Below, piece by piece: positions 36,891 to 45,803 of a DNA stretch of 64,000 nucleotides. The position numbers were made by a program, and so were the translations under genes. A model generated the notes under the pieces. It had not been told where the DNA came from. It did no database searches and saw nothing but the letters and a program-made list of their open reading frames with translations. This DNA comes from Spirochaetota bacterium. Its GTDB lineage: Bacteria; Spirochaetota; UBA4802; UBA5550. The stretch spans positions 1 to 64,000 of the forward strand of contig JAFGBT010000043.1 of assembly GCA_016933025.1 (NCBI GenBank), written 5' to 3'. The first letter of the stretch is position 1, and the number at the start of each line of letters is the position of its first letter.

Positions 36891-38000
36891 ATGCGTACAA
36901 TGGATTCAATAAAAGCAATCGTCTACCTCCGGGAGGACCGTGAAAATCAGATAGTCAGGCGGTTCATCGCTTTACAAGGCAGGGAGTGCCTCGAGCTTGA
37001 AAACGAAGAAGAGCTGGACGCTGTCGTCGATTCTCTGAAAAAACGTGGTATCGGCTCGAAAGAGACGGTGATCCTGAAACGGTTCAGGGGACGCATGTTC
37101 CAGAAATGCCCCGGGTCGCCCGGGATGATCTGCTGCAACTATCTGCTGATGAATATCGGGTTTAATTGTCTGTATGATTGCACTTACTGTTTTCTGAATT
37201 ATTACCTGAATTCCTTCGGTATCGTCCAGTTCATCAATACCGGAATAACCATCGGCGAGATCGAAGGCGCTGCCGGACGCGGCGGCGGACGGGTGCTTCG
37301 GGTAGGCACCGGGGAGTACACCGATTCTCTGATGATGGACGAGCTTACCGGTATCAGCGCCTCGCTGATCCGCGAGGCGGCTCGCTACCCGAATATATTT
37401 CTCGAGTTCAAGACGAAATCGAACAACATACGCCATCTCCTGGGGATCGCGGAAAAGGGGAACGCCGTACTGTCATGGACGCTGAACACGCCGCGGAACA
37501 TAGACCTCTATGAGGAGGGGGCCGCCACACTCGCGGAGAGGATCGAGGCCGCGGCAGAGGCCTCCCGGGCCGGATTCCTGACGGCGTTCCACTTAGATCC
37601 GCTGATATATTACGAGGGATGGATAGAGGAGTACCTGGAGGTGCTTGATCTTCTTTTCTCAAGCGTCGATAATGCGAGGGTCGCGTGGATATCGATGGGT
37701 TGCTTTCGCTACAGCCCCGGCTTCAGGGAGATTATCCGGGAGGTATTCCCGGGGACGCGCCTTGCCGCGGACGAGATGTTTCCCGGGCCTGACGGCAAGT
37801 ACCGTTATCTGAAACGGAGAAGGGTATCGGTCTACCGAGCTCTGCTCGATCGGATACGAAGCTATACGTCTTCGCCTTATGTCTATCTCTGCATGGAAAC
37901 GGAGAGCGTGTGGCGGGATGTTTTCGGAGTGGATTTCCGATCCTCGGAAGATCTTGAGGATTCGTTCAGCCGGCATCTTGAAAAACAGTTCCTCAGATGA
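36891..38000 (+). CDS. Radical SAM protein of the spore photoproduct lyase family
   Basis: The 369-residue protein has the radical SAM cluster motif CLYDCTYC (Cys93, 97, 100), preceded by the CCNYLLMNIGFN stretch and followed by YYLNSFGIVQFIN, as in SplB-family proteins. True SplB repairs spore photoproduct in DNA; nothing here indicates sporulation, so it may repair another lesion or do another radical reaction. Starts at TTG 36855, ATG 36891 or ATG 36900 are possible; none has a clear ribosome site. The HIT gene is divergent. Confidence 0.8.
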   Translation: MRTMDSIKAIVYLREDRENQIVRRFIALQGRECLELENEEELDAVVDSLKKRGIGSKETVILKRFRGRMFQKCPGSPGMICCNYLLMNIGFNCLYDCTYCFLNYYLNSFGIVQFINTGITIGEIEGAAGRGGGRVLRVGTGEYTDSLMMDELTGISASLIREAARYPNIFLEFKTKSNNIRHLLGIAEKGNAVLSWTLNTPRNIDLYEEGAATLAERIEAAAEASRAGFLTAFHLDPLIYYEGWIEEYLEVLDLLFSSVDNARVAWISMGCFRYSPGFREIIREVFPGTRLAADEMFPGPDGKYRYLKRRRVSVYRALLDRIRSYTSSPYVYLCMETESVWRDVFGVDFRSSEDLEDSFSRHLEKQFLR

Positions 38001-38027
38001 CGCTTGCGTTGGGTCCCGAGCATCTAA

Positions 38028-38045
38028 TATAAAAAATTTTTTATA
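38028..38045. repeat. 18-bp A/T palindrome
   Basis: TATAAAAAATTTTTTATA is a perfect palindrome just upstream of the prfB promoter. It could act as a weak terminator for the radical SAM gene or as a curved upstream element for the promoter. Confidence 0.4.
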
Positions 38046-38061
38046 AGATTCTTTTATTTTG

Positions 38062-38090
38062 TTGACCATTATCGCTTATTGTCGAATAAT
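38062..38090 (+). promoter_or_regulatory. Sigma-70-type promoter for prfB
   Basis: TTGACC (38062-38067) and AATAAT (38085-38090) are 17 bp apart. Transcription would start near 38097, which leaves a leader of about 27 bases before TTG 38124 and rules out the upstream in-frame TTG at 38079. Confidence 0.6.
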
Positions 38091-38123
38091 AATAACACCC
38101 ACCATACAGTCGGAGATTGTGTC

Positions 38124-39257
38124 TTGGAAGAACGAGACTACCGCGAGTGCCAGAGGGAACTCAAGCAGGTTGCCGGAATGCTTGAACAACTCTTCAACAC
38201 CGTAAATATAATTGGAATGAAACAACAGCTCGGTGATCTCCAGCAGCAGACTCTCAGGGAGGAATTCTGGCAGGACAAGGAGCTCTTCACCAGGACGAAC
38301 AGGGAGATAACAAACCTCAAGAGGAGGATAGAACACTTTGACGCCCTGTCTGGCGATCTGGCCGAGGCTACAGGCCTTCTGGAAATGGCGATAAGCGAAA
38401 GGGATTTCGACGTTGCGAAGGAAATATGCGGCAATATCGATAGCTACAGGAAGAAGTTCGATGAGCTGGAGACACTCGAGCTGCTTTCCGGGGAAGACGA
38501 TGGCAACAACGCATTTGTCTCGATTCACCCCGGGGCCGGGGGGACAGAATCACAGGACTGGGCGAACATGCTTTTTCGTATGTACTACCGATGGGGCGAG
38601 CAGAAGGGATTTGTGGTCAGCGTCGTCGATTATACTCCGGGCGATGAAGCCGGGATAAAGAGCGCGACTATGCTGTTCAAGGGCGATAACGCCTACGGCC
38701 TGTTGAAATGCGAGAAGGGGATACATCGTCTGGTGCGCATATCCCCATTTGACTCGAACAAGCGACGGCATACCTCCTTCGCGTCGGTGGATATAATGCC
38801 CGAGGTGTCGGAGGACATAGACATCGAGATACGGGAGACGGACCTGAGGATTGATACCTACCGCTCGTCCAGTGCTGGCGGTCAGCATGTCAACAAGACC
38901 GATTCGGCCGTGAGGATTACTCACCTGCCGACAGGGATTGTGACCCAGTGCCAGAACGAGCGGTCCCAGCACAAGAACAAGTCATTTGCCATGAAGGTCC
39001 TCAAGGCCAGGCTGTACGAAATGAGGAAACGGGAATTCGAGGAGAAGCAGCAGGTAAAAATGGGGCAGAAAAAAGACATATCATGGGGAAACCAGATCAG
39101 GTCGTACGTCTTCCAGCCGTATACCATGGTGAAAGACCACCGTACCGGCGAGGAGACGGGAAGCATAGATTACGTGTTCGATGGCGATATTGATCGCTTT
39201 ATATACGCCTATCTGCGCGGCAAGCGGACCGGCGACCCTGGCATGCCGCCCGTTTAG
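38124..39257 (+). CDS. prfB: Peptide chain release factor 2
   Basis: The 377-residue protein recognises UGA and UAA stop codons and releases the peptide. The RF2 tripeptide SPF is at 207-209 and the GGQ motif at 252-254 (SSSAGGQHVNKTDS). Unlike many RF2 genes it has no in-frame UGA near codon 25, so the programmed +1 frameshift that autoregulates prfB is absent. The TTG start is chosen because GGAG lies eight bases upstream and the promoter at 38062-38090 places transcription start after the only other candidate. Confidence 0.93.
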   Translation: MEERDYRECQRELKQVAGMLEQLFNTVNIIGMKQQLGDLQQQTLREEFWQDKELFTRTNREITNLKRRIEHFDALSGDLAEATGLLEMAISERDFDVAKEICGNIDSYRKKFDELETLELLSGEDDGNNAFVSIHPGAGGTESQDWANMLFRMYYRWGEQKGFVVSVVDYTPGDEAGIKSATMLFKGDNAYGLLKCEKGIHRLVRISPFDSNKRRHTSFASVDIMPEVSEDIDIEIRETDLRIDTYRSSSAGGQHVNKTDSAVRITHLPTGIVTQCQNERSQHKNKSFAMKVLKARLYEMRKREFEEKQQVKMGQKKDISWGNQIRSYVFQPYTMVKDHRTGEETGSIDYVFDGDIDRFIYAYLRGKRTGDPGMPPV

Positions 39258-39280
39258 CGGCGGGTGCACGAGTGATTTGC

Positions 39281-40138
39281 ATGAAGGTAACGGTAGAACA
39301 AATCTCGCGTCTTTTCGACAAGCACGGCGACTCCATTGAAGTCAAGTATTTTGACGACGTTATCGTCAGGGGGAGCGCCTATCTCTCGACGGACCTCGTC
39401 CTTCCGGCGCACATTTCCCGCCTCAAGGAGAGCAATGTATCAGAAATCGAGGTGTTTTACACTGCCAACCTGTACGAGCTCCTTTCGAAGGAATTCCCGG
39501 TCGAGTTCCGAAAGCCCTTCAACAGGCTTCATCTTACCGACATGGACCGGCTTCTGGAAAACATTCGGGACGCGAATGCGCAGTCGAAACGAAAACGCTT
39601 TGTCCGACTGGTCGGCGACGTGTACGGTGTTGATAAGGCGCTGGGAAAGCGAGTTATCCTCATCAAACACAACGAGCCGCTCGATTTCAAAAAATGGAAC
39701 AACCTGAAGCGAGAATTTGAGCGGGGGCAGGTTTTCCCATTTCGGAACTCGGAGGTCGCCATCCTCATTTTCGTAGATCTCAAAGTGGCGCGGCAGAAGG
39801 AATATGTCGAGCGGTTTAAAATCAATACTGATCTTATTTCGATGATCGTCACCAGGAGCCAGGACACCGCGAACATCATCTCACCGGATTTCATTCCGAC
39901 CGAGGATGTCGTGTCCGTTACCGAGCCGGGCGTGCTGCTCGAGGAATACATCAGGTCGAACGCGCGTCTCATCATAATAGGCGAAAAATTGGATGACTCA
40001 TGCAAAAGGGCTCTCCTCCAGGTACGCAACTACGATAAATTCGTCCGGCTGCTTGTCGTGCCCGCATTGTATCAGAACGACATTCACGATTTTTTCCATC
40101 AGGTGAAAGTAGTCTACAATACCGACCGGTGGCTGTAA
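39281..40138 (+). CDS. Unknown protein with a possible pseudo-receiver domain
   Basis: I do not recognise this 285-residue soluble protein. Its first 70 residues are beta-rich (MKVTVEQISRLFDKHGDSI...). The last 110, with alternating strands and helices (SMIVTR, ARLIIIGE, VRLLVVPA), could be a degenerate receiver or Rossmann-like fold without the usual acidic site. GTG at 39272 is an alternative start. It begins shortly after prfB and 70 bases before the next unknown gene, so the three may be cotranscribed. Confidence 0.6.
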   Translation: MKVTVEQISRLFDKHGDSIEVKYFDDVIVRGSAYLSTDLVLPAHISRLKESNVSEIEVFYTANLYELLSKEFPVEFRKPFNRLHLTDMDRLLENIRDANAQSKRKRFVRLVGDVYGVDKALGKRVILIKHNEPLDFKKWNNLKREFERGQVFPFRNSEVAILIFVDLKVARQKEYVERFKINTDLISMIVTRSQDTANIISPDFIPTEDVVSVTEPGVLLEEYIRSNARLIIIGEKLDDSCKRALLQVRNYDKFVRLLVVPALYQNDIHDFFHQVKVVYNTDRWL

Positions 40139-40207
40139 CCCTGGCTGCCGCGCCCGGCCCAACCGACCGCGGGCCATAGTAAAGAAAGATCGTCCGGGAG
40201 AAGGATT

Positions 40208-41110
40208 GTGAAGAATAAACTTTCCAGATACCTGCAGCCGATGGATTTCAGCAGCTCGGTGGAAAAGGAAATTGGCGCGATTGATTTTGGCGGCGACATT
40301 CTCAATCAGTCGCGGAAAAAGGAGAAGCTGTTTCTCAGGAATTTTACGTCCGACGGACTCAAGGAAATCATGAGAAAAGTGGGGCTGCTGGAGCACCTCA
40401 AACGGTCAGGATTAACCGACATAAAAGTGACCGTCGATGTGGACGAGTACTACATCCATTATATGAAGGTATATTTCCGGGACATCGACCCGGATCTACT
40501 GATCCTCGACCTGCGTTTGAGCGAATCACGGTTTATTCCGGACAAAAAATATTTCGAAAATGAGTCGATCAGCGCCTATGACATGATTGTTATCGAATGG
40601 CTTTCTGCACAGAACCCCCTTCACGGGGATTTCGGTCGGGACAAACCTCAACTTCCCGGACAGAGAAAACCGGGACTCGGGATCCTCAAATACTGCTTCG
40701 AAATGATGTATATCGTTGCACGGGAGATCATAAAAGACGGTTTTCTCGATATCCCTGATCACATGCATGGCGCGATTATGTATTCGAAAAAATTCAAGTT
40801 CTTCGATCCGGTCCATGAAGGTATACTGCGCGCCATGATGCGCGATCTCGGCAAGTATTCTCTCGCCGATATATCGTGGGGAATCATCACGCGCACCATC
40901 ATAGAGGAATATAAAAACCAGCCCCAGGAGTACGCCCCATCCGAACAGATCTTCTACGTTTCTGACCGGATGCGCGATTATTTCAGATCGAAAAAATACC
41001 TCTCGGTTTACAACAAATATTACAAGAGGAAGCGCTTCAGGTTCGAGTACGAGGAAATGCTGAAACGGAGGGATGAGGTCCTCAAGCAGAAGAAGATAGA
41101 CGAGCTGTAG
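40208..41110 (+). CDS. Unknown 300-residue cytoplasmic protein
   Basis: I cannot place the family. The protein is charged and has no membrane helix. A conspicuous internal stretch reads PQLPGQRKPGLG (about 140-152), followed by a long amphipathic helical region and a Lys/Arg-rich C terminus. GTG at 40208 follows AAGGA. It converges on the flagellar chaperone genes on the other strand, and its job is not indicated by them. Confidence 0.6.
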   Translation: MKNKLSRYLQPMDFSSSVEKEIGAIDFGGDILNQSRKKEKLFLRNFTSDGLKEIMRKVGLLEHLKRSGLTDIKVTVDVDEYYIHYMKVYFRDIDPDLLILDLRLSESRFIPDKKYFENESISAYDMIVIEWLSAQNPLHGDFGRDKPQLPGQRKPGLGILKYCFEMMYIVAREIIKDGFLDIPDHMHGAIMYSKKFKFFDPVHEGILRAMMRDLGKYSLADISWGIITRTIIEEYKNQPQEYAPSEQIFYVSDRMRDYFRSKKYLSVYNKYYKRKRFRFEYEEMLKRRDEVLKQKKIDEL

Positions 41111-41126
41111 TCCTTTCGGCCGCTTG

Positions 41127-41576
41127 TCAGTCCTCGTCAGGCGGCTTCAATCTGCTGATGCGTGAAAGTTCATCAATATCCTGTCGGAGTCTGTGCGCCC
41201 CGGATTCCAGCCTGTTGGCAAGCTCCGCACGTTTGCCGCACAAACGTCCAAGTGTCTCGCGCGCCTGTTCCCTGACGTCAATGAGGACGGCGGCATCGGA
41301 AATTCCGTTCGCCAGAATATCATAGAGGGAAGATGGCTTTATCCCTATCAGGGCGGCAAGTGAGGCCTCCGCCACGGCGATGTCGCAGTCGATTATATTA
41401 ATTTCCTCTATCATTCGGGCGTCATTCCGGATGATATCGCTCACTTTGTCCATGTTGCCGATATTTTCGTAATGGTGCTTGTCGGTTTCGCTCAGGAGGA
41501 GCTTCTGGAGGCGCGAGAGTTTTAGGCCGTATAATCGGGAGAGCTCGTCGGCGAGTGTTCGCGCGTCATCCCTCAA
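41127..41576 (-). CDS. FlgN-like flagellar chaperone (putative)
   Basis: The protein of about 149 residues is almost wholly helical, with a predicted long coiled coil and no cysteine-rich or membrane part. Size, helix content and position directly after fliS suit FlgN, the chaperone for hook-junction proteins FlgK and FlgL, but sequence identity with FlgN is not obvious to me. I prefer TTG at 41576, behind AAGGGGAG. ATG at 41603 has no ribosome site. Either way the gene overlaps the end of fliS. Confidence 0.6.
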   Translation of the reverse strand: MRDDARTLADELSRLYGLKLSRLQKLLLSETDKHHYENIGNMDKVSDIIRNDARMIEEINIIDCDIAVAEASLAALIGIKPSSLYDILANGISDAAVLIDVREQARETLGRLCGKRAELANRLESGAHRLRQDIDELSRISRLKPPDED

Positions 41577-42000
41577 TGCTGAAGCTCCCCTTGGCCCCCA
41601 CATTGCTTTTGTCGGTCGCGGTTTCGCTTGCAGAAATCTTGTCCCACGCGTCGCGGAGGTCTTTCAGCATCTTGATTACGCCTTTTACCACCTCGGCGTC
41701 TTTTTTTATGTTGGCATCGAGGAGGGTTTTTTTGAAGAAAAGGTAGAGGTTGAAAAGGGTCTGGGATATCTCTCCTCCCTCCTTCATGTTAAGCGAGAGG
41801 AGGAGCTCGGTGATGATGTCCTGTGCCTTGATGATGTTCGCGTTGGCGATATCGTAGGTCCGCGGTGACATGTTCTCGGTGGCGATGGTGAGGAACTTGA
41901 TTGCGCCGTCATAGAGCATGACGATAAGCTTTCCCTGGTTTGCCGTGGCTATCTGGGTCTTCTTGTATTCGTTAAAAGGATTGGTTTCAGGCGCTGCCAT
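41566..42000 (-). CDS. fliS: Flagellin chaperone FliS
   Basis: The 144-residue protein has the FliS pattern: NPFNEYKKTQIATANQGKLIVMLYDGAIKFL near the start and four to five helices with EISQTLFNLYLFFKKTLLDANIKKD. FliS binds the C terminus of flagellin and keeps it from polymerising before export. GGGGGAA lies before the ATG. The FlgN-like gene overlaps its stop. This pair is the only flagellar locus in the window and shows that the organism is probably flagellated. Confidence 0.85.
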   Translation of the reverse strand: MAAPETNPFNEYKKTQIATANQGKLIVMLYDGAIKFLTIATENMSPRTYDIANANIIKAQDIITELLLSLNMKEGGEISQTLFNLYLFFKKTLLDANIKKDAEVVKGVIKMLKDLRDAWDKISASETATDKSNVGAKGSFSIEG

Positions 42001-42024
42001 GAATTCCCCCGGGTCTTGATAATG

Positions 42025-42046
42025 AAGGGCACCCGTGTATGCCCTT
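42025..42046. repeat. Stem-loop upstream of fliS
   Basis: AAGGGCA (42025-42031) pairs perfectly with TGCCCTT (42040-42046) around eight bases. It lies about 25-45 bases before the fliS start, inside the leader. A minus-strand TTGACA (42060-42055) has no good -10 partner. It might control fliS translation or be the terminator of purC without a T run. Confidence 0.35.
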
Positions 42047-42264
42047 TATGGAATTGTCAAGACGGTGTCGCCACCGATCAAAACTTCATACAGTTTTATT
42101 ATCGTATTATTTGATCTCATTCTGAATTATTAATTGTCCCGTCATATAACTTTTCCTCTTCAAATATACATGAATATGCATACCTGGACAAATAAGTTGA
42201 TTTTAATGATAAAAATTATTGTCACTCTGTGGCATGCGGGGAAGGTGAAAGTGGACGATATCCT

Positions 42265-43152
42265 TCACCGTGCGAAAATCGCCTCGATTCGTGCCAGAAT
42301 ATCGCGGTACTTTTCAAGTGTTTTTGCGACTATTTCATCGGGGAGGGGCGGCGGCGGGGAGTTTTTGTCCCAGGTTGTCGTTTCAAGATAGTCGCGAATA
42401 TATTGTTTGTCGAAGCTCAGCGGGGATGAGCCCACCGCATAGGACTCCTTGTCCCAGAACCGGGAGCTGTCAGGCGTAAGGACCTCGTCGATTAGGATGA
42501 CCTCGTTGTCGGCGACACCGAACTCGAATTTGGTGTCAGCGAGTATGATGCCCTGACGGTCGAGGAGGTCTCGTGCATATTCGTATATGCGGAGTGTCGT
42601 TTCGCCGATCCGGTACGAGAGATCTTCACCCAGACGATCGCGCATGACCTCTACCGATACGTTGATGTCATGGCCCGAGTCCTCCTTGGTCGCAGGGGTG
42701 AATAGCGGCGCCTCGATTTTTTGCGCGAGCTGAATTCCCGGACTCAGCGGGATGTCGCATACGGATCCCTTTTCCTGGTATTCTTTCCAGCCGCTCCCGA
42801 TCAGGTATCCACGGGCGATGCACTCGAAATCTATTCTCTGGGTTTTTTTTACGATAACCGCCCTGTCTTTTAAGAGCTCGGGATATTCGCAAAAGGGTTT
42901 CGGGAAATTGTTAAAGTTGTCTTCGACGATATGGTTTTTAATAATCTTGATATTCTTGAACCAGAGATTCGATATTTTATTCAATATTATTCCCTTCCCC
43001 GGGATCCCCGTGGGGAAGATATGGTCAAACGCGGAGATCCTGTCGGTTGAGACGATAAGGAGGTGCTCCCGGTCGATAGCAAAGAGATCGCGCACTTTCC
43101 CGCTGTATTTCTTTTTTACGCCGGGAATCTTGATGTTTGTCAGAGGTTTCAT
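42265..43152 (-). CDS. purC: Phosphoribosylaminoimidazole-succinocarboxamide synthase
   Basis: The 295-residue enzyme joins CAIR and aspartate, with ATP, in purine synthesis. It has the SAICAR-synthetase pattern: YSGKVRDLF near the start, STDRISAFD, ARGYLIGSGWKEYQ, and DTKFEFG with EVLTPDSSRFW. The length is that of the single-domain yeast-like class rather than the shorter E. coli class. The start is ATG 43152; a longer open frame continues upstream without homology to the family. No other purine gene is adjacent. Gap 42001-42264 holds only the fliS leader and A/T-rich sequence. Confidence 0.92.
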   Translation of the reverse strand: MKPLTNIKIPGVKKKYSGKVRDLFAIDREHLLIVSTDRISAFDHIFPTGIPGKGIILNKISNLWFKNIKIIKNHIVEDNFNNFPKPFCEYPELLKDRAVIVKKTQRIDFECIARGYLIGSGWKEYQEKGSVCDIPLSPGIQLAQKIEAPLFTPATKEDSGHDINVSVEVMRDRLGEDLSYRIGETTLRIYEYARDLLDRQGIILADTKFEFGVADNEVILIDEVLTPDSSRFWDKESYAVGSSPLSFDKQYIRDYLETTTWDKNSPPPPLPDEIVAKTLEKYRDILARIEAIFAR

Positions 43153-43354
43153 AGTATGCCGTACCGGATAGTAGTGCCCCTCTGGGTAAATTATTGTTAT
43201 TATACGTGACATAACAAATGGATTTTTGTCAAGAAAAATGAGTGCGTCGTGAATAATTATCGCGAGTCGGTCCGGGGCGCTGCCAGCTGGCCGGAAAAAG
43301 TCAATTGACAGGATTAAAATTGTCATGAATGTAACCATACGGTAGGGTATCGAT

Positions 43355-43870
43355 ATGAACGTACATGAATGGTTGAAAACAGGACAGCATAACCGCGTCG
43401 TAAATATAATCCTGATCATTGTCGCCCTGGTGGCGGGCGGTTTGGCGGCCGGGCGTTTGCTTGGTTCGCGGCTTCTCGAAAGCGTCATTTTGAGCCGGAC
43501 GAGGTTTCCCCTCCTGCTGTCCCAGCCGGTTGGCCAGCTCAATAATGTATACGCGCTGATTAACAGCGGCAATCCCTTCAGCCGCCTGAGCGGCTATTAT
43601 GCCCTCAGGGAAAAGGGGATGATAGACCAGAAATTTGTGGCCGAGAGGTTTAAAAGCGAACAGGAGCCGGCCGCCAGAAGGACTCTTGCCTGGATACTCA
43701 GTTTTTCAGAAGACCGGTCCGCGGCATTAAAGTTCTATGCTTCCATTTACGCCGAGAGCGACGATTCCCTGAAAAAAGAACTACTCCGCATTATGAAGCG
43801 CCTTGATAAAGAATATTACCGGGACTTCATTGAAAAGAACAGGGTGGAGAAAATGTTGATTCCCGAATGA
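43355..43870 (+). CDS. Small membrane-anchored helical (HEAT-like) protein, unknown
   Basis: The 171-residue protein has one membrane helix (about 18-38) and a helical cytoplasmic or periplasmic tail (about 60-165) with short paired helices that resemble HEAT repeats (SRLSGYYALREKGM, AARRTLAWILSF). I do not recognise a family. The ATG follows GGTAGGG. It stands alone before proA. Confidence 0.55.
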   Translation: MNVHEWLKTGQHNRVVNIILIIVALVAGGLAAGRLLGSRLLESVILSRTRFPLLLSQPVGQLNNVYALINSGNPFSRLSGYYALREKGMIDQKFVAERFKSEQEPAARRTLAWILSFSEDRSAALKFYASIYAESDDSLKKELLRIMKRLDKEYYRDFIEKNRVEKMLIPE

Positions 43871-43967
43871 AGTCAGGAGTGATGATTCAGGCTCATGCGG
43901 GGCATATTTTCTTCTTGTCAAGGATCAGGGAATAGTGCATAAACGTACACATATAGGGGAGTCGGTA

Positions 43968-45218
43968 ATGGACAACAAACAGTACATAGAGCGTCTCTGC
44001 CGTGAGGCTAAAACCGCTTCCCGGGCGGTAGCGAATTTTTCGACTGTCCGGAAGAACAACCTCCTGAGGAAGATTGCCGGCTCCCTTCGGGCTCGGTGCG
44101 ACTATATCATTACGGAAAACGGCAAGGACCTTGCGGCCGCCGAGGCGAACGGCCTGGCATCGTCGGTTGTCGACCGGCTCATGCTCAACCGGAAACGCAT
44201 AGAGTCGATGGCGGTATCGATAGAGGAAATAGCCCAGATGGAAGATCCGGTGGGAAGGATCGAAAAAATGACGACCCGTCCCTCGGGGATACGCGTCGGT
44301 CAGATGCGGGTGCCTCTCGGCGTCGTAGCCGTGATATACGAATCAAGGCCGAACGTCACGACCGATATTGCCTCGCTCTGTATTAAATCGGGGAACGCCG
44401 CCATCCTCAGAGGCGGCAAGGAGGCGCTGCATTCGAATGCCGCTCTGTATGCGGTGATACGCGACGCAATGAACGAATTATCGTGTCCCCCGAGCGCAGT
44501 GACGTTCATTGACCGGACGGACAGGGAACTGGTTCCGATCCTGGTTAAAATGAACGGTTTTATCGATATAGTGGTGCTCCGCGGGGGGGAAGGTCTCATC
44601 AAGTCCGTTACGGCGGAATCAACGATACCGGTCATCAAGCATGACAAGGGCGTCTGCCATATTTTCGTAGATGAGAGCGCTGATGCGGATATGGCGAGCC
44701 GGATAGCGGTAAACGCCAAGGTGCAGCGGCCCGGCGTCTGCAACGCCATGGAGGCGCTGCTTATCCACAGGGGGTTTGGGCACAAGGAAAAACTCATAAA
44801 AAGCCTCATCGACAATGGCGTGGAGATACGAGGCTGCCCCGAAACAGTAGCTCTTCTTCCGGGGAAGATCAGGCCCGCGGCGGATGACGACTGGGGACGG
44901 GAGTTCCTCGACCTGATAGTATCGGTCAGGATTGTGGCTTCGCTTGATGAAGCTCTCGATCATATCGATAGGTACGCGTCCAATCATTCCGAGGCGATTG
45001 TGACAAACGACTACCTGAACGCTGAACGGTTTATGAAAGAAGTCGACTCCTCTGCCGTGTTTCTGAACGCCTCCACGCGCTTTCATGACGGGGGCGAATT
45101 CGGGCTGGGCGCGGAAGTCGGAATATCGACGCAGAAGCTTCATGCCCGGGGCACGATGGGCATGGAGGGGCTGACATGCCTGAAATACGTCGTATACGGG
45201 AAGGGTGAGGTGCGGTAG
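43968..45218 (+). CDS. proA: Gamma-glutamyl phosphate reductase
   Basis: The 416-residue aldehyde-dehydrogenase-fold enzyme reduces glutamyl-5-phosphate to the semialdehyde with NADPH, step two of proline synthesis. The catalytic Cys is Cys258 in RPGVCNAMEAL, and the conserved FHDGGEFGLGAEVGISTQKLHARG is near the C terminus. ATG 43968 has GGGGAG in front; an upstream ATG at 43935 has none and adds 11 odd residues. proB is not present directly upstream. nadD begins three bases after its stop. Confidence 0.95.
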   Translation: MDNKQYIERLCREAKTASRAVANFSTVRKNNLLRKIAGSLRARCDYIITENGKDLAAAEANGLASSVVDRLMLNRKRIESMAVSIEEIAQMEDPVGRIEKMTTRPSGIRVGQMRVPLGVVAVIYESRPNVTTDIASLCIKSGNAAILRGGKEALHSNAALYAVIRDAMNELSCPPSAVTFIDRTDRELVPILVKMNGFIDIVVLRGGEGLIKSVTAESTIPVIKHDKGVCHIFVDESADADMASRIAVNAKVQRPGVCNAMEALLIHRGFGHKEKLIKSLIDNGVEIRGCPETVALLPGKIRPAADDDWGREFLDLIVSVRIVASLDEALDHIDRYASNHSEAIVTNDYLNAERFMKEVDSSAVFLNASTRFHDGGEFGLGAEVGISTQKLHARGTMGMEGLTCLKYVVYGKGEVR

Positions 45219-45221
45219 GCA

Positions 45222-45803
45222 TTGAAAATCGGCATATTCGGCGGAACATTCAACCCGATCCATTACGGTCATCTCATAAATGCTGAAATAATCAGGTCCG
45301 ACTTTAACCTCGATAAAATCATTCTGGTGCCGTCAAGATATCCGGTCCACAAGAAGCTTGACGGCGATGTTCCGGCGCAAGAGCGCTATGCGATGGCGGT
45401 CCTCGCAGTGGCCGGCCTGCAGGAATTCGACGTATCCCGTATTGAAATTGACAGGGAAGGGCCCTCCTATACGATAACCACAGTGGAAGAGCTTCGGGCA
45501 GCCTATCCGGAGAGCGAGCTTCACCTGATTATAGGTACGGATTCACTTGCGACATTTGCTTCGTGGCGCGAAAAGGACCGCCTCCTTTCAAGTGTACAGA
45601 TTATCGTGATGCGCCGTCCCGGCCAGGAGCGGCCGCCGGACATGGATTTTGGCGGACACATCGTGCGGTTTGCCGAAAATCCTCTGGTTGACATCAGTTC
45701 CACCGAGATCAGGGAACGGCTGCGGCACGGCAGGTCGGTGAGGTTTCTTCTCCCCGATCAGGTCATCGATTATATCAGGAAAAAAGGGTTATACGAACAG
45801 TGA
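45222..45803 (+). CDS. nadD: Nicotinate-nucleotide adenylyltransferase
   Basis: The 193-residue enzyme adenylates nicotinate mononucleotide in NAD synthesis. It has GGTFNPIHYGHL at the start, the DSLATFASWRE stretch, and SSTEIRERL near the C terminus, all typical NadD signatures. It begins with TTG three bases after proA, and its end overlaps the LCP gene by four bases (GTGA). proA-nadD-LCP-rsfS is therefore a tight operon. Confidence 0.94.
   Translation: MKIGIFGGTFNPIHYGHLINAEIIRSDFNLDKIILVPSRYPVHKKLDGDVPAQERYAMAVLAVAGLQEFDVSRIEIDREGPSYTITTVEELRAAYPESELHLIIGTDSLATFASWREKDRLLSSVQIIVMRRPGQERPPDMDFGGHIVRFAENPLVDISSTEIRERLRHGRSVRFLLPDQVIDYIRKKGLYEQ

Noticed and set aside
38079..38123. Longer N terminus of prfB from an upstream TTG
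   Set aside because: It falls in the promoter and has no ribosome site; the added residues do not look like RF2.
42265..43572. purC extended to the open frame's 5' end
   Set aside because: The extra 140 codons show no similarity to the family and cover a promoter region and part of another gene.
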